In this document: one piece after another, positions 24,953 to 34,278 of the stretch
How positions within the stretch are numbered: the first letter of the stretch is position 1
Layout of the letters: every line of letters starts with the position of its first letter
DNA from: an uncultured Candidatus Melainabacteria bacterium
GTDB taxonomy: Bacteria; Cyanobacteriota; Vampirovibrionia; Gastranaerophilales; Gastranaerophilaceae
Length of the DNA: 64,000 bases
Reading direction: 5' to 3'
Assembly (NCBI GenBank): GCA_934667125.1
Contig: CAKULF010000003.1
Location: 62,001-126,000 of the forward strand
Translations under genes and position numbers: made by a program
The notes under the pieces: generated by a model
What the model was told of the DNA's origin: nothing
Seen by the model: only the letters and a program-made list of their open reading frames with translations
Database searches by the model: none

Positions 24953-25408
24953 ATGGAAGTAAAATACGTAGATTCTTTATTTTATCAACTAAATTCAAAC
25001 GCTCGATATTTTAATCTTTTGTTTGAACAATATTTTAAAGAATTAAATATTGGAATAAGCGCTATTGAGCATTTGGCTCTTTCAATAATAAATGACACAA
25101 AAGATTGCTGCCAAAGGGATTTAGCAAAGGTTTTGGTTAAAGATAGAGCAAACACGGGAAAAATTGCTAATTCTTTAGAAAAAAAAGGTCTTATTAAAAT
25201 TGAATTAAAAATTAAAAATAATAGACCTGTAAAAATTCTAACCATTACAAAAAAAGGTCAGAAGCTTTCCAGCGAAGTTTTGAATATAGTTAAACCGACG
25301 GTAAACAAGGTTTATGAACATATTGATAGAGATAGAATTGAACAAGCAAAGCAAACTCTAAAAGAATTTAGAAAAGTTGTAGAAAAAGTAGTAAAAGTGA
25401 ATATATAA
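24953..25408 (+). CDS. MarR-family transcriptional regulator
   Basis: A 151-residue MarR-type winged helix protein. LSIINDTKDCCQRDLAKVLV, then DRANTGKIANSLEKKGLI, forms the helix-turn-helix, and the wing is IKNNRPVKILTITKKGQKL. Such proteins repress efflux operons and release DNA on binding small aromatic ligands. It heads marR-emrA-emrB and faces the tolC-like gene, with an 18-base palindrome between. No ribosome site is seen before the ATG. A CC pair (residues 47-48) might sense oxidants, but that is speculative. Confidence 0.88.
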   Translation: MEVKYVDSLFYQLNSNARYFNLLFEQYFKELNIGISAIEHLALSIINDTKDCCQRDLAKVLVKDRANTGKIANSLEKKGLIKIELKIKNNRPVKILTITKKGQKLSSEVLNIVKPTVNKVYEHIDRDRIEQAKQTLKEFRKVVEKVVKVNI

Positions 25409-25426
25409 TTTAATTTTGAGGTGAAA

Positions 25427-26413
25427 ATGGCTGAAGAAAATATGAAAAAAGAAGATATTGTTGAAGAAAGATTTATGAAAAGAAAAGTTTTGGTTCCGTT
25501 GGGAATTATTTTAGCTTTGGCGGCTGGAATATTTTTCTTTTATGAAAGTCATTTTGAATCAACGGATGATGCTTATGTTGAAGCAGATATAATCCAAGTT
25601 ACTCCAAAGGTTTCAGGTCATATTGTTGAAAGTTATGTAACCGATAATATGGAAGTTAAGCAAGGGGATTTGGTTGCTAAAATTGATGATGAAATTTATT
25701 TAGAAAAATATAATAAAGCAAAAGCTCAATATGAAAAAGCGATTTTAAATCAAAAAAATGCAAAAGCTATTTTAAAAGCTAGCGATTCTGAAATTAAACT
25801 TGCAAAAACCGATTTAGAAAGATATACGGCTCTATATAATAGCGGCGCAGTTTCAAAACAAACGCTTGATAAAGCTCAAACTGTGTATGATGACGCTTTA
25901 GCTCGCCAAGTTCAATCAAAAGAAAATATTTTTGCAAATGGAAACAATGTAGCGGACGCTGATTTAAAAGCTTTAGAAGCTGCTATGAAAGAGGCAAAAT
26001 TAAATCTTGAATATACAAGAGTAATCGCTCCAAATAGCGGAGTTATCACAAACAGAAGAATTGAAAAAGGAAGCTATGTTTCTGTTGGCGGCCCGTTGTT
26101 TGCAATTGTTCCCGATAAAGTTTGGGTTGTTGCAAACTTTAAGGAAAACCAAGTTGGAAAAATGAAACAAGGTCAAAAAGTTCAAATTAAAGTAGACGCT
26201 TATCCTCATAAAAAATTTATGGGTCATGTTGATTCAATTCAAAGAGCTTCAGGCGCTAAATCAAGCTTATTCCCGCCTGAAAACGCTGTTGGTTCATTTG
26301 TTAAAATTGTTCAAAGAATACCTGTGAAAATTGTGTTTGATGAAGATTTTTCAAAACATGAATATAATGTAGTTTCAGGAATGAGCGTTGTACCTAAAGT
26401 TAGGGTTAAATAA
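25427..26413 (+). CDS. emrA: HlyD/EmrA-type membrane fusion protein
   Basis: A 328-residue periplasmic adaptor of a tripartite pump. It has one N-terminal membrane helix (VLVPLGIILALAAGIFFFYE). The biotinyl-lipoyl half FESTDDAYVEADIIQVTPKV is followed by the periplasmic helical hairpin (residues 100-190). VIAPNSGVITNRRIEKGSYV closes the lipoyl domain, and a beta-barrel domain comes last. TDDAYVxAD is diagnostic of EmrA. ATG 25427 is preferred because the GTG six bases earlier is part of GAGGTG, the ribosome site. Its stop overlaps the next start by one base (TAATG). Confidence 0.92.
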   Translation: MAEENMKKEDIVEERFMKRKVLVPLGIILALAAGIFFFYESHFESTDDAYVEADIIQVTPKVSGHIVESYVTDNMEVKQGDLVAKIDDEIYLEKYNKAKAQYEKAILNQKNAKAILKASDSEIKLAKTDLERYTALYNSGAVSKQTLDKAQTVYDDALARQVQSKENIFANGNNVADADLKALEAAMKEAKLNLEYTRVIAPNSGVITNRRIEKGSYVSVGGPLFAIVPDKVWVVANFKENQVGKMKQGQKVQIKVDAYPHKKFMGHVDSIQRASGAKSSLFPPENAVGSFVKIVQRIPVKIVFDEDFSKHEYNVVSGMSVVPKVRVK

Positions 26414-27966
26414 TGTCAAGTGAAGAATTTAAACCAAAACATAACCCATGGCTAACGTGTGTTCCTTTAATGGTTGCGGCATTTATGTTTGTATTGGATG
26501 AAACCATTGCAAACGTTGCTCTTCCATATATGGCAGGCAGTTTTTCTGTTTCAAACCATGAAAGTACTTGGATTTTAACAAGTTATCTAATTGCCTCAGG
26601 GATTGTAATTCCCTCTGTTGACTTCTTTTCAAAGTTAATGGGAAGAAAAAATTTCTTCATAATGTCAATTATAATATTCACTTTCGCCTCTTTTCTTTGC
26701 GGAATTGCAAACAGCTTGCCTATGATGGTTTTAACAAGAATTTTGCAAGGTTTTGGCGGAGGCGCACTGTTGCCTTTGGCTCAATCAATCAACTTAGAGT
26801 TGTTCCCTATTGAAAAAAGGGCGCAATCTATGGCGATGTTCGGGCTTGTTATTGTTATAGCTCCGATATTAGGACCTGTAATTGGCGGATGGCTAACTGT
26901 TAACTGGTCTTGGCCTTTAATATATTTTATTAATATCCCGATTGGTATTGTGGCTGTCGGTTTAGCTAAAAAATTAATCGAAGATCCGCCTTACGCAAGA
27001 AAACAAGAAAATGTAAAAATCGATAAAATGGGTTTTTTCTTGTTGGCAGGTTGGTTAACTTGCATGCAAATTGTGCTTGATAAGGGAAATGACGCCGATT
27101 GGTTTGGCAGTCCGATGATTTGTTGGATGACATTTTTTACTGTTGTATTTTGTATTTGGTTTTTCTATGAACAATGTACAAAAAAAGACTCTTTGATTGA
27201 TTTAACGGTATTTAAAGACGCAAACTTTTCTCTTGGTACTTTTGTTCAAATCGTTATGCAAGGTGTATTGTTGTCGTCTATGGCGATTTTGCCACAGTTT
27301 TTACAAGGTTTAATGGGGTATGACGCTTATTTGTCAGGTCTTGCAATGATGCCTCGTGGGATTGGAGCATTGACAACAGTTACATTCATCGGAACAATAG
27401 GAAGCAAGATTAATCCTAAAATTTTGGTTATATTAGGAATGATTTTGCTTGGGGTTTCAGGCATGATGTTGTCGTTTTTGAACCTCGAAATGGCAACAAT
27501 AAATATCGTTTTGCCTAACTTCATAATGGGTGTCGGAATGGTTATGAGTATGATTCCGATTATCACTTTATCAACAATGACTCTTAAAAACTCCCAAATG
27601 ACAAACGCTTCAGGGGTTCAAAATTTGCTTAAAAACCTTGGCGGTGCAATTGGAACTTCTCTTGTTACAACAATTATTTCAAGAAAAGCCCAAGCTCATC
27701 AACATTTCCTTGTTGATAATTTGACAATGACGAATGATAATTTCATTGAAAGAATACAAACCTATGCTGCAAGTTTTATGCAAAATAGTGATATAATAAC
27801 GGCGACAAATAAAGCAGGAGCTTTGATTTATAAGCAAATGTCCTTGCAATCGCACATGGGAGCATATAAAGACGCTTTTGAAATTTGCGCTTTGGCTTGT
27901 TTTGCAATTATACCGTTGTTATTTTTCTTGAAAGGTATCAAAAAAGAGGAATTACATGAAAAATAA
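26413..27966 (+). CDS. emrB: DHA2-family (EmrB/QacA) multidrug efflux transporter
   Basis: A 517-residue major facilitator with about 14 membrane segments. It starts PWLTCVPLMVAAFMFVLDET and then IANVALPYMAGSF, the motif D1 region typical of EmrB. GRKNFFIMS is motif A, and motif C is visible around VIVIAPILGPVIGGWL. It exports drugs or toxic lipids by proton antiport through EmrA and the TolC-like channel. It is coupled to emrA by TAATG and overlaps the following lipoprotein gene by 11 bases. Confidence 0.93.
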   Translation: MSSEEFKPKHNPWLTCVPLMVAAFMFVLDETIANVALPYMAGSFSVSNHESTWILTSYLIASGIVIPSVDFFSKLMGRKNFFIMSIIIFTFASFLCGIANSLPMMVLTRILQGFGGGALLPLAQSINLELFPIEKRAQSMAMFGLVIVIAPILGPVIGGWLTVNWSWPLIYFINIPIGIVAVGLAKKLIEDPPYARKQENVKIDKMGFFLLAGWLTCMQIVLDKGNDADWFGSPMICWMTFFTVVFCIWFFYEQCTKKDSLIDLTVFKDANFSLGTFVQIVMQGVLLSSMAILPQFLQGLMGYDAYLSGLAMMPRGIGALTTVTFIGTIGSKINPKILVILGMILLGVSGMMLSFLNLEMATINIVLPNFIMGVGMVMSMIPIITLSTMTLKNSQMTNASGVQNLLKNLGGAIGTSLVTTIISRKAQAHQHFLVDNLTMTNDNFIERIQTYAASFMQNSDIITATNKAGALIYKQMSLQSHMGAYKDAFEICALACFAIIPLLFFLKGIKKEELHEK

Positions 27967-28456
27967 TATTAAAAAAATAATAATCATCATCGGTTTAATC
28001 GTTTCTTGCGTTTGTTTTACAAGCTGCAAAAGCGAAATGGTTGGAATGGCTAATCCTTGGATAGACAATACGGATTATAAAACAGCATTTAAAAAAGCGG
28101 GATTTAGTTTTCCTTTAAAACTTTCAAACTATTCTGTTCGTGCTATGAAAGGGATGATTGAAATAAGTTATCCGCTGGACGAGAAAAGAACGGTATACGT
28201 AAGAAAATCTGATACAAATGAAACAGGCGACATTTCAGGGGTTTATACAAAATATCCGATAAACAAAGAAATTGTGCTTAAGGGCGCTGTACCTATGCAA
28301 ATTAGAGCAGATAAAGATAAAATTTATGTTATGAATATGGCAGCAGAAAGCGGATATTATAGCGCATATTGCCCTGAGGGTATGAGTTTAAAAGAAATTG
28401 AAGGAATATACGAAATTTTAGCCGAAGCGGAAGCTCCCAAAGGCGATGAATTTTAA
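27956..28456 (+). CDS. putative lipoprotein of the efflux operon
   Basis: A 166-residue protein with a positively charged N-terminus (MKNNIKK), a hydrophobic core, and a lipobox-like CVCFTSC followed by KSE. Lipid attachment at Cys24 is likely but the box is not ideal. The mature part, starting SEMVGMANPWIDNTDYKTAF, has no family I recognise. Its overlap with emrB implies a role near the pump or envelope. It ends in a four-base overlap with the convergent eno gene. Confidence 0.65.
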   Translation: MKNNIKKIIIIIGLIVSCVCFTSCKSEMVGMANPWIDNTDYKTAFKKAGFSFPLKLSNYSVRAMKGMIEISYPLDEKRTVYVRKSDTNETGDISGVYTKYPINKEIVLKGAVPMQIRADKDKIYVMNMAAESGYYSAYCPEGMSLKEIEGIYEILAEAEAPKGDEF

Positions 28457-29697
28457 GAATATATTTCTTCTTCAATTCTAAGCAAACGGTTATATTTTGC
28501 CGTTCTTTCGCTTCTTGCGGGCGCTCCGGATTTAATAAATTTTGAATTTAAACCAACCGCAAAATCGGCGATAAATGTGTCTTCGCTATCTCCCGAGCGG
28601 TGCGAAACTATTGTATTATAGCTATTTTCTTGAGCTTTTTTAATAACCTCGATAGTTTCGGATACTGTTCCGATTTGGTTGATTTTAATTAAAATTGAAT
28701 TAGCACAAGCGTTTTTAATGCCTTTTTCAAGCCTTCTCGGATTGGTTGTAAAAAGGTCATCTCCAACAAGTTTTATATCTGATAATTTTTTAGTTAATTT
28801 TTGCCAACCTTGCCAATCGTTTTCGTCAAGGCAATCTTCAATTGAATAAATTGGATATTTTTTAGTTAATTTTTCAAAATAATCTATAACTTCATCTGTC
28901 GTATATTCTTTTTTGGATTTTGGAAGATAATAAAAACCCTCTCCTTTTGGGCTTTTCCACTCTGAAGCAGCGCAATCCAGCGCAAGATAAAAATCTTTTT
29001 TGGGTTCAAACCCTGCTTGAATAATGGATAAAATTATGTGTTCTATAACATCTTCCGTATTTTCAAGCTCAGAGGCAAATCCGCCCTCATCTCCAACGGA
29101 TGTACTTTTTTCTTCAAAATGTAAAATATTTTTTAGTGCCTGATAAACTTCGCAACACCAAAAATACCCCTCTTTAAAGCTTTTTGCCCCAATTGGCATA
29201 ATCATAAATTCTTGAATATCAATATTATTAGAAGAATGCGCTCCGCCATTAAAAATATTCATCATAGGTATAGGCATTGTTCTTGCAATTGTTCCGCCTA
29301 GAAATTTGTATAAAGGAAGACAACAAGCGCTTGCCGCCGCTTTAGCGCAAGCCATTGAAATAGCACAAATTGCGTTCGCCCCAAGAGAAGATTTGTTTTT
29401 TGTTGAATCGAGTTCTATCATTTTTTTATCGATAGAATAAATATCCTCAATTTCGCTATTTATAAGGATTTTAGCGATTTTTTCATTAACATTTTTAACC
29501 GCCTTAGTAACACCTTTTCCTAAAAACTTTGTTTTATCATTATCAACAAGTTCAAGCGCCTCAAATGACCCGACTGAAGCTCCGCTTGGCGCAATAGCGC
29601 TTTCAATTATTCCGTTTTCAAGATAAACGCTAGCTTCAACAGTCGGCAATCCCCTAGAATTAATAACCTCTCTTGCTTTAATGTCCTTTATTTTCAT
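28453..29697 (-). CDS. eno: enolase
   Basis: A 414-residue enolase, converting 2-phosphoglycerate to phosphoenolpyruvate. Conserved parts are AREVINSRGLPTVEASVYL, GGAHSSNNIDIQEFMIMPIG, DEGGFASE, ALDCAASEW, YSIEDCLDENDW, VGDDLFTTN, ILIKINQIGT (catalytic lysine) and SHRSGDSEDTFIADFAVG. The loop usually written SGASTGxxEALE reads SGASVGSFEALE, a mild variant. It is slightly shorter than the common 425-430. GGAGAA precedes the start. A small membrane peptide gene lies 80 bases upstream on the same strand. Confidence 0.95.
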   Translation of the reverse strand: MKIKDIKAREVINSRGLPTVEASVYLENGIIESAIAPSGASVGSFEALELVDNDKTKFLGKGVTKAVKNVNEKIAKILINSEIEDIYSIDKKMIELDSTKNKSSLGANAICAISMACAKAAASACCLPLYKFLGGTIARTMPIPMMNIFNGGAHSSNNIDIQEFMIMPIGAKSFKEGYFWCCEVYQALKNILHFEEKSTSVGDEGGFASELENTEDVIEHIILSIIQAGFEPKKDFYLALDCAASEWKSPKGEGFYYLPKSKKEYTTDEVIDYFEKLTKKYPIYSIEDCLDENDWQGWQKLTKKLSDIKLVGDDLFTTNPRRLEKGIKNACANSILIKINQIGTVSETIEVIKKAQENSYNTIVSHRSGDSEDTFIADFAVGLNSKFIKSGAPARSERTAKYNRLLRIEEEIYS

Positions 29698-29777
29698 CTT
29701 TTCTCCTTAATTATTAAAAATTTTAAGAAAAAATGAAAAAATAAAAATTACACTTTTAGGCTAAGCAGTTTTTCTAA

Positions 29778-29894
29778 TTATAAACAAGCCATAACGCCAT
29801 ATAGTGCTAAAACTCCAACTGTGCTAATGATAATCCAGAAGTGAGTCATAGGATGTAAATTGTTCCAAATTTCAGCAAATGCACTTTTAATCAT
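29778..29894 (-). CDS. 38-residue membrane peptide on a leaderless mRNA
   Basis: A short gene upstream of eno. The product begins MIKSAFAEIWNNLHPMTHFW and continues into one membrane helix (IIISTVGVLALYGVMACL). The amphipathic start and single span suggest a genuine membrane peptide, possibly a subunit of a larger complex. I do not recognise it. There is no ribosome site, but a perfect TATAAT ends six bases before ATG with TTGAAA 16 bases further up, so transcription would start on the A of ATG. Promoter placement is the main reason for calling it. Confidence 0.5.
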   Translation of the reverse strand: MIKSAFAEIWNNLHPMTHFWIIISTVGVLALYGVMACL

Positions 29895-29900
29895 AAAAGG

Positions 29901-29922
29901 ATTATATATTTTTTTCGATTTT
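29901..29922 (-). promoter_or_regulatory. promoter of the 38-residue membrane peptide
   Basis: Minus-strand TATAAT (29906 to 29901), CCTTTT, ATG. TTGAAA lies 16 bases upstream of the -10. Confidence 0.55.
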
Positions 29923-29966
29923 TTTCAATCATACAAGAATATTAGTTCAAATAGAGGAATTTATGG

Positions 29967-29972
29967 TAAAAT
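29967..29972 (+). promoter_or_regulatory. -10 element of a probable leaderless nadK mRNA
   Basis: TGG then TAAAAT (extended -10), TTTGGT, ATG 29979. No ribosome site can fit. Confidence 0.5.
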
Positions 29973-29978
29973 TTTGGT

Positions 29979-30758
29979 ATGAAAAAGAAGATTGGAATAA
30001 TTTACAATGAAGATATAACAGGCTCTTTTGAGCTTGCAAGCGAAATTAAAGAAAAATTAGATAATTCTTGTGTTTTTTCAATTTCTTCTATGCCATCTGA
30101 TGTTGATTTTGCAATGGTAATCGGGGGTGATGGCACATTTTTAAAAAGTGCCAGATTTTATTCTAAATTTCAAATTCCAATTTTAGGCTTCAATATGGGA
30201 AGACTAGGCTATCTTGCCCAAGCAAAACCCAATGAAATTAATGAAGTTATAGAAAAAATTAAAAATAGCGATTTTAATATTGAAAAAAGATTGATGTTAA
30301 AAGCGGACAATAATATCGCTTTGAATGATATTGTCGTAAAGGGCTTGAATTGCGCTCGTAGCGAAACCTTTCATCTTTATATAAATAATAAAAAAATCTG
30401 TTCTTATGTTGCTGATGGAATAATTATTTCAACTCCAACGGGCTCAACTGCCTATTCTATGTCAGCAGGAGGACCTATAATTTCACCAAGTCTTGATTGT
30501 TTTTTAATTATTCCAATTTGTCCGCACACACTGAACACAAGGCCGTTAATTGTTCCTGTAAATGAAAAAATCAAAATTAAAACTTCTTCAAAATTAAATG
30601 TATCATACGATGGACAAATTGAAGTTACATTGGATAATGAAGTTGAAATTGAAAAAAATGAAAATTGCGCCAATCTTTTGATTTTAAATAAGCAAAAAGA
30701 TAGATTTTATGATATTTTAAAAGAAAAACTGCACTGGTCAATTTCGCCTAAAAAATAA
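29979..30758 (+). CDS. nadK: NAD kinase
   Basis: A 259-residue NAD kinase that makes NADP from NAD. The GGDGT motif is at residues 49-53 (VIGGDGTFLKSARF). It is followed by GFNMGRLGYLAQ and the STPTGSTAYSMSAGGPI motif that binds NAD, with the usual C-terminal beta-sandwich. Length is slightly below the common 280-290. The start has a -10 element only six bases upstream and no ribosome site. recN begins two bases after its stop, so the two form an operon. Confidence 0.94.
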   Translation: MKKKIGIIYNEDITGSFELASEIKEKLDNSCVFSISSMPSDVDFAMVIGGDGTFLKSARFYSKFQIPILGFNMGRLGYLAQAKPNEINEVIEKIKNSDFNIEKRLMLKADNNIALNDIVVKGLNCARSETFHLYINNKKICSYVADGIIISTPTGSTAYSMSAGGPIISPSLDCFLIIPICPHTLNTRPLIVPVNEKIKIKTSSKLNVSYDGQIEVTLDNEVEIEKNENCANLLILNKQKDRFYDILKEKLHWSISPKK

Positions 30759-30760
30759 TT

Positions 30761-32353
30761 ATGTTAAAGTCATTACTAATTAAAAATTTCATATTGATAA
30801 AAGAAAATCATCTTGATTTTACGGATGGTTTTAATGTGATGTGTGGCGAAACGGGCGCAGGTAAAAGTATTATAATTAAAGCGCTGGATGGGGTTTTGGG
30901 GGCAAAGCTTTCAAAAGATGTTGTATTGGATAGTTCCAAGCCTTGCTTAATTGAAGCAGTTTTTGAAAAAAATGGAGTTGAAACGGTTATTTCTCGTGAG
31001 ATTTTATCAAGTTCAAAATTCCGTTTAAATGGCGCATTATCTTCCCTTGAAGAGATTAAAGAACTAAGAGAACATCTTGTAGATATCCATTCGCAACATC
31101 AAACCTATTCTTATATGGCTTCAAAAAATCATATATTCTTGCTTGATAGCTATATAACTAAAAAATCACCCGAATTTAGAGAATTAATTTCAACTTATAA
31201 GCAAAATTATTCAGAATTCAGGGAAGTTGAAAAAAGAATTGAAACCTTAAAAAATAATCTTGAAAATAATGAAAAAGAAATAGATTTTCTATCTTTCCAA
31301 TTAAAAGAATTGGATGACGCCCAAGTAAGAGTTGGTGAAGAAGAAGAATTGAAGCAAGAACTTGATATTTTATCTAATGTTCAAGAATTAAAAGAGGGAA
31401 CTTATAGCTCGTATTATGCTTTGTATGGCGATGGTCAAAGCATAACAGAAGCATTATCAAAAATTAAATACACAATTTCAAATCTATCCGAATTAGATAA
31501 AAATTTAAAAGAAACAGAAGGCGTTTTGTTTGATGTTTTTGAAAATATTAAAGATTGCGCTAATTTTTTAAGAGATTATTCCTCTTCTCTTGAAGTTAAT
31601 CCGATTAGATTGGATGAAGTTAATGAAAGAATTTCTTTAATTCAAAAGCTGAAAAGAAAATATGGCGCTGATTTGGATGAAGAATATTCAAAAATTAAAA
31701 ATAGATTAGATGAATTGACAAAAGGTGATAACAATCTTGAAGCTTTAAATAAAAAATTTGAAGAATTGGAAAATATTTTAAATCTTTTAGCTGAGCAAAT
31801 TTCAAATTATAGAAAAGAAAACGCAAAAGAGCTATCAAAATTAATTGAAGAAAAATTAAAATCTTTAGAATTAAAAGAAGCTAATTTTGAAATTTCTTGT
31901 ATGAATTCTAAAGCCAATGAGAACGGGTGTGATAGCGTTGAATTTTTGATTTCAACAAACAAAAATCAATCTCTTGCGCCATTATCAAAAGTTGCTTCAG
32001 GCGGTGAAATTTCAAGAGTTATGTTGGCACTTAAAACCGTTTTTGCTAATGTTGATAATGTTTCAACTGTTGTTTTTGATGAAATAGATACAGGTATTTC
32101 AGGTGTTGCCTCATCTTCCGTTGCTAATTCAATAATAGAATTATCTAAATCAACTCAAGTTATCTGTATCACGCACCAGCCAATAATTTGCGCTAAGGCG
32201 GATAATTTTATTTGGATAAGTAAAACGCACAATGCTGATACATCAATCAAAATTGAAAGATTGGATAAACAAGAACGACTTGAAGCACTTGCTCAAATGG
32301 CAAGCGGAGAAGTTAACGAGACATCGGTTGAATTTGCTAAAACGTTGCTTTAA
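30761..32353 (+). CDS. recN: DNA repair protein RecN
   Basis: A 530-residue SMC-like ATPase for double-strand break repair. It has FNVMCGETGAGKSIIIKALD (Walker A), LVDIHSQHQTYSYM, two coiled-coil arms (about residues 140-390), the ABC signature ASGGEISRVMLALK, Walker B TVVFDEIDTGISG and the ITHQPIICAKAD switch. The usual ITHLPQVA reads ITHQPIICA, a modest variant. It follows nadK directly, as in several other bacteria. Confidence 0.94.
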   Translation: MLKSLLIKNFILIKENHLDFTDGFNVMCGETGAGKSIIIKALDGVLGAKLSKDVVLDSSKPCLIEAVFEKNGVETVISREILSSSKFRLNGALSSLEEIKELREHLVDIHSQHQTYSYMASKNHIFLLDSYITKKSPEFRELISTYKQNYSEFREVEKRIETLKNNLENNEKEIDFLSFQLKELDDAQVRVGEEEELKQELDILSNVQELKEGTYSSYYALYGDGQSITEALSKIKYTISNLSELDKNLKETEGVLFDVFENIKDCANFLRDYSSSLEVNPIRLDEVNERISLIQKLKRKYGADLDEEYSKIKNRLDELTKGDNNLEALNKKFEELENILNLLAEQISNYRKENAKELSKLIEEKLKSLELKEANFEISCMNSKANENGCDSVEFLISTNKNQSLAPLSKVASGGEISRVMLALKTVFANVDNVSTVVFDEIDTGISGVASSSVANSIIELSKSTQVICITHQPIICAKADNFIWISKTHNADTSIKIERLDKQERLEALAQMASGEVNETSVEFAKTLL

Positions 32354-32427
32354 TTAACAAATTTATATGATAAAAATTTCTATTTTTGTAATAAAATTAG
32401 AATTAAGGTAAAACTCGAGAGGATTTT

Positions 32428-34278
32428 TTGAAAAAATTTTTAATAATAATAGGTTTGATTTGTTTGTGTTTTTTATCTAAAACACCGCTTTTTGCTTCAA
32501 GTGCGCCAATTGACACAGCAGAAGTTAAAAAGCTAACAACGGACACTATTCAATATCAAGAAAAAAAAGAAAATAGCGCAATTTTATATATTCAAAAAAA
32601 CGAAAATAAAAAAGAAGTTGTAAATATCAATGTTAATGACATTAAAAAAGACAACGTTTTATCAGAAGCAACAAGAAGAATAAACGCTATATATCCTGAT
32701 GATATTGATATTGCAACAAACACTTTCCCGGGGTATAGAGGGGCAAATCAGCTTGTAATATATAAAAAAGATTACGGAAAAACAACAGGAACAAACGAGT
32801 TTGGAAAAGAAGCGGTTGTGGTTGATGGTGTTGTTGTAAAATTAACAGGCGCAAACAGCTTTATTCCCCGAAATGGTTTTGTAATATCAGGGCACGGTTC
32901 GGCTAAAAAATGGATTAGCGAAAATCTTAAAATCGGAACAAAAATTGATATAATTGATAAAACGATAAGAGCCTATACGACAATCGATAGCTATCGAATT
33001 TGCGCAAAAATGAAAATTGAAGAAGTTGAAAATATTTTGATTTCTTCTAAAAATGATTACAATACAAAAGATGATAAATTCATTTATTATTATTTAAAAA
33101 AAGCAAAACAACAATATAAAAAATCCTTAAAAACAAACGAAGATGAAGCGCTAAATTGCGCAAAAGAAGCGATAAATAGCGCAACTTTAGCTTATAGATA
33201 TACTCTTCCGTTTCTTCAAAACGAACTAAAAGGAACTTGGATAAGGCCGACTCAAAAAAATCCGACCGAAGTTGCAGCTACACTAGATAAAATTGCAGCA
33301 GTCGGAATTAATAATGTATTTTTAGAAACCTATTACCACGGAAGAACAATCTTCCCATCAAGAGTTATGGCATCTTACGGCTTTGAGCAACAAAATCCCG
33401 AATTTAATTATGATGTTTTGGCTGCTTGGGTTCGAGAAGCGCACAAAAGAAAAATCAAAGTTCATATTTGGTTTGAAAGTTTTTATGTTGGCAATAAATC
33501 GCCCGAATTAAACCCGAAATCAATCTTAGCAGTTCAACCAACTTGGCAAAATCGTTCTAAACAAAAAGCGGATTTTGTTGGCTATGTTTCGCACTCCCAA
33601 GAACATAACGGCTATTTTTTAGACCCTGCTAATCCCGAGGTTGTGAATTTCTTATTAAAATTAATCGGCGAAATTTCGGCAAGATATAATGTTGACGGTT
33701 TTAATATAGATTATGTTCGTTATCCGAACGTTTCAAAAGAAAATTTCTCAAATCAATGGGGCTATACTCCGTTTGCTCGTGAAGAGTTTAAAGCAGCCTA
33801 TGAAATTGATCCGATTGATATTGTTCCAAAAAGCTCAAAATGGGATGATTGGTGCGATTATAGACGTGATAAAGTGACGGATTATGTTAAAAAAGTTTCT
33901 GAAATGTTGAAAAATCGAAACTTGACGCTTTCTGCCGTTATTTTTCCTGATTATAAAGTTAGTTATGCTACAAAATATCAAGATTGGACAACTTGGCTCG
34001 ATAAGAAATATGTAGACGCTGTAACGCCTTTGATTTTAACAAGCGATGACGAATTGGCTTATGATATGTTGAATGAAATTAGAAAAAAAGCTGATAATAA
34101 CGCTCTTGTTTACCCTGGGCTTTTTGCAGGGTTTATTGAATCTGACCCCGAGGATATTTTAAGACAAATTCATATAATCAGAAAATTGAAGCTCCACGGC
34201 GTTATATTGTTTGATTGGGCGCATTTGAACGATAAATATCTAGAAGTCCTAAAAACAAGCGTATTTAGGCAAAATTAA
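32428..34278 (+). CDS. secreted glycosyl hydrolase-like protein (GHL10/DUF187)
   Basis: A 616-residue exported protein beginning with TTG after GAGAGGA. The signal peptide (FLIIIGLICLCFLSKTPLFA) is followed by about 250 residues with no family I know. A TIM-barrel of the GHL10 (DUF187, YngK-like) type then starts near GTWIRPTQKNP. Typical pieces are VFLETYYHGRTIFPSRVMAS, KVHIWFESFYVG, GYFLDPANPEV and VDGFNIDYVRYPN, whose acidic residues are candidates for catalysis. It probably acts on surface or peptidoglycan-linked glycans. It converges with the helical-repeat gene, overlapping by four bases. Confidence 0.8.
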   Translation: MKKFLIIIGLICLCFLSKTPLFASSAPIDTAEVKKLTTDTIQYQEKKENSAILYIQKNENKKEVVNINVNDIKKDNVLSEATRRINAIYPDDIDIATNTFPGYRGANQLVIYKKDYGKTTGTNEFGKEAVVVDGVVVKLTGANSFIPRNGFVISGHGSAKKWISENLKIGTKIDIIDKTIRAYTTIDSYRICAKMKIEEVENILISSKNDYNTKDDKFIYYYLKKAKQQYKKSLKTNEDEALNCAKEAINSATLAYRYTLPFLQNELKGTWIRPTQKNPTEVAATLDKIAAVGINNVFLETYYHGRTIFPSRVMASYGFEQQNPEFNYDVLAAWVREAHKRKIKVHIWFESFYVGNKSPELNPKSILAVQPTWQNRSKQKADFVGYVSHSQEHNGYFLDPANPEVVNFLLKLIGEISARYNVDGFNIDYVRYPNVSKENFSNQWGYTPFAREEFKAAYEIDPIDIVPKSSKWDDWCDYRRDKVTDYVKKVSEMLKNRNLTLSAVIFPDYKVSYATKYQDWTTWLDKKYVDAVTPLILTSDDELAYDMLNEIRKKADNNALVYPGLFAGFIESDPEDILRQIHIIRKLKLHGVILFDWAHLNDKYLEVLKTSVFRQN

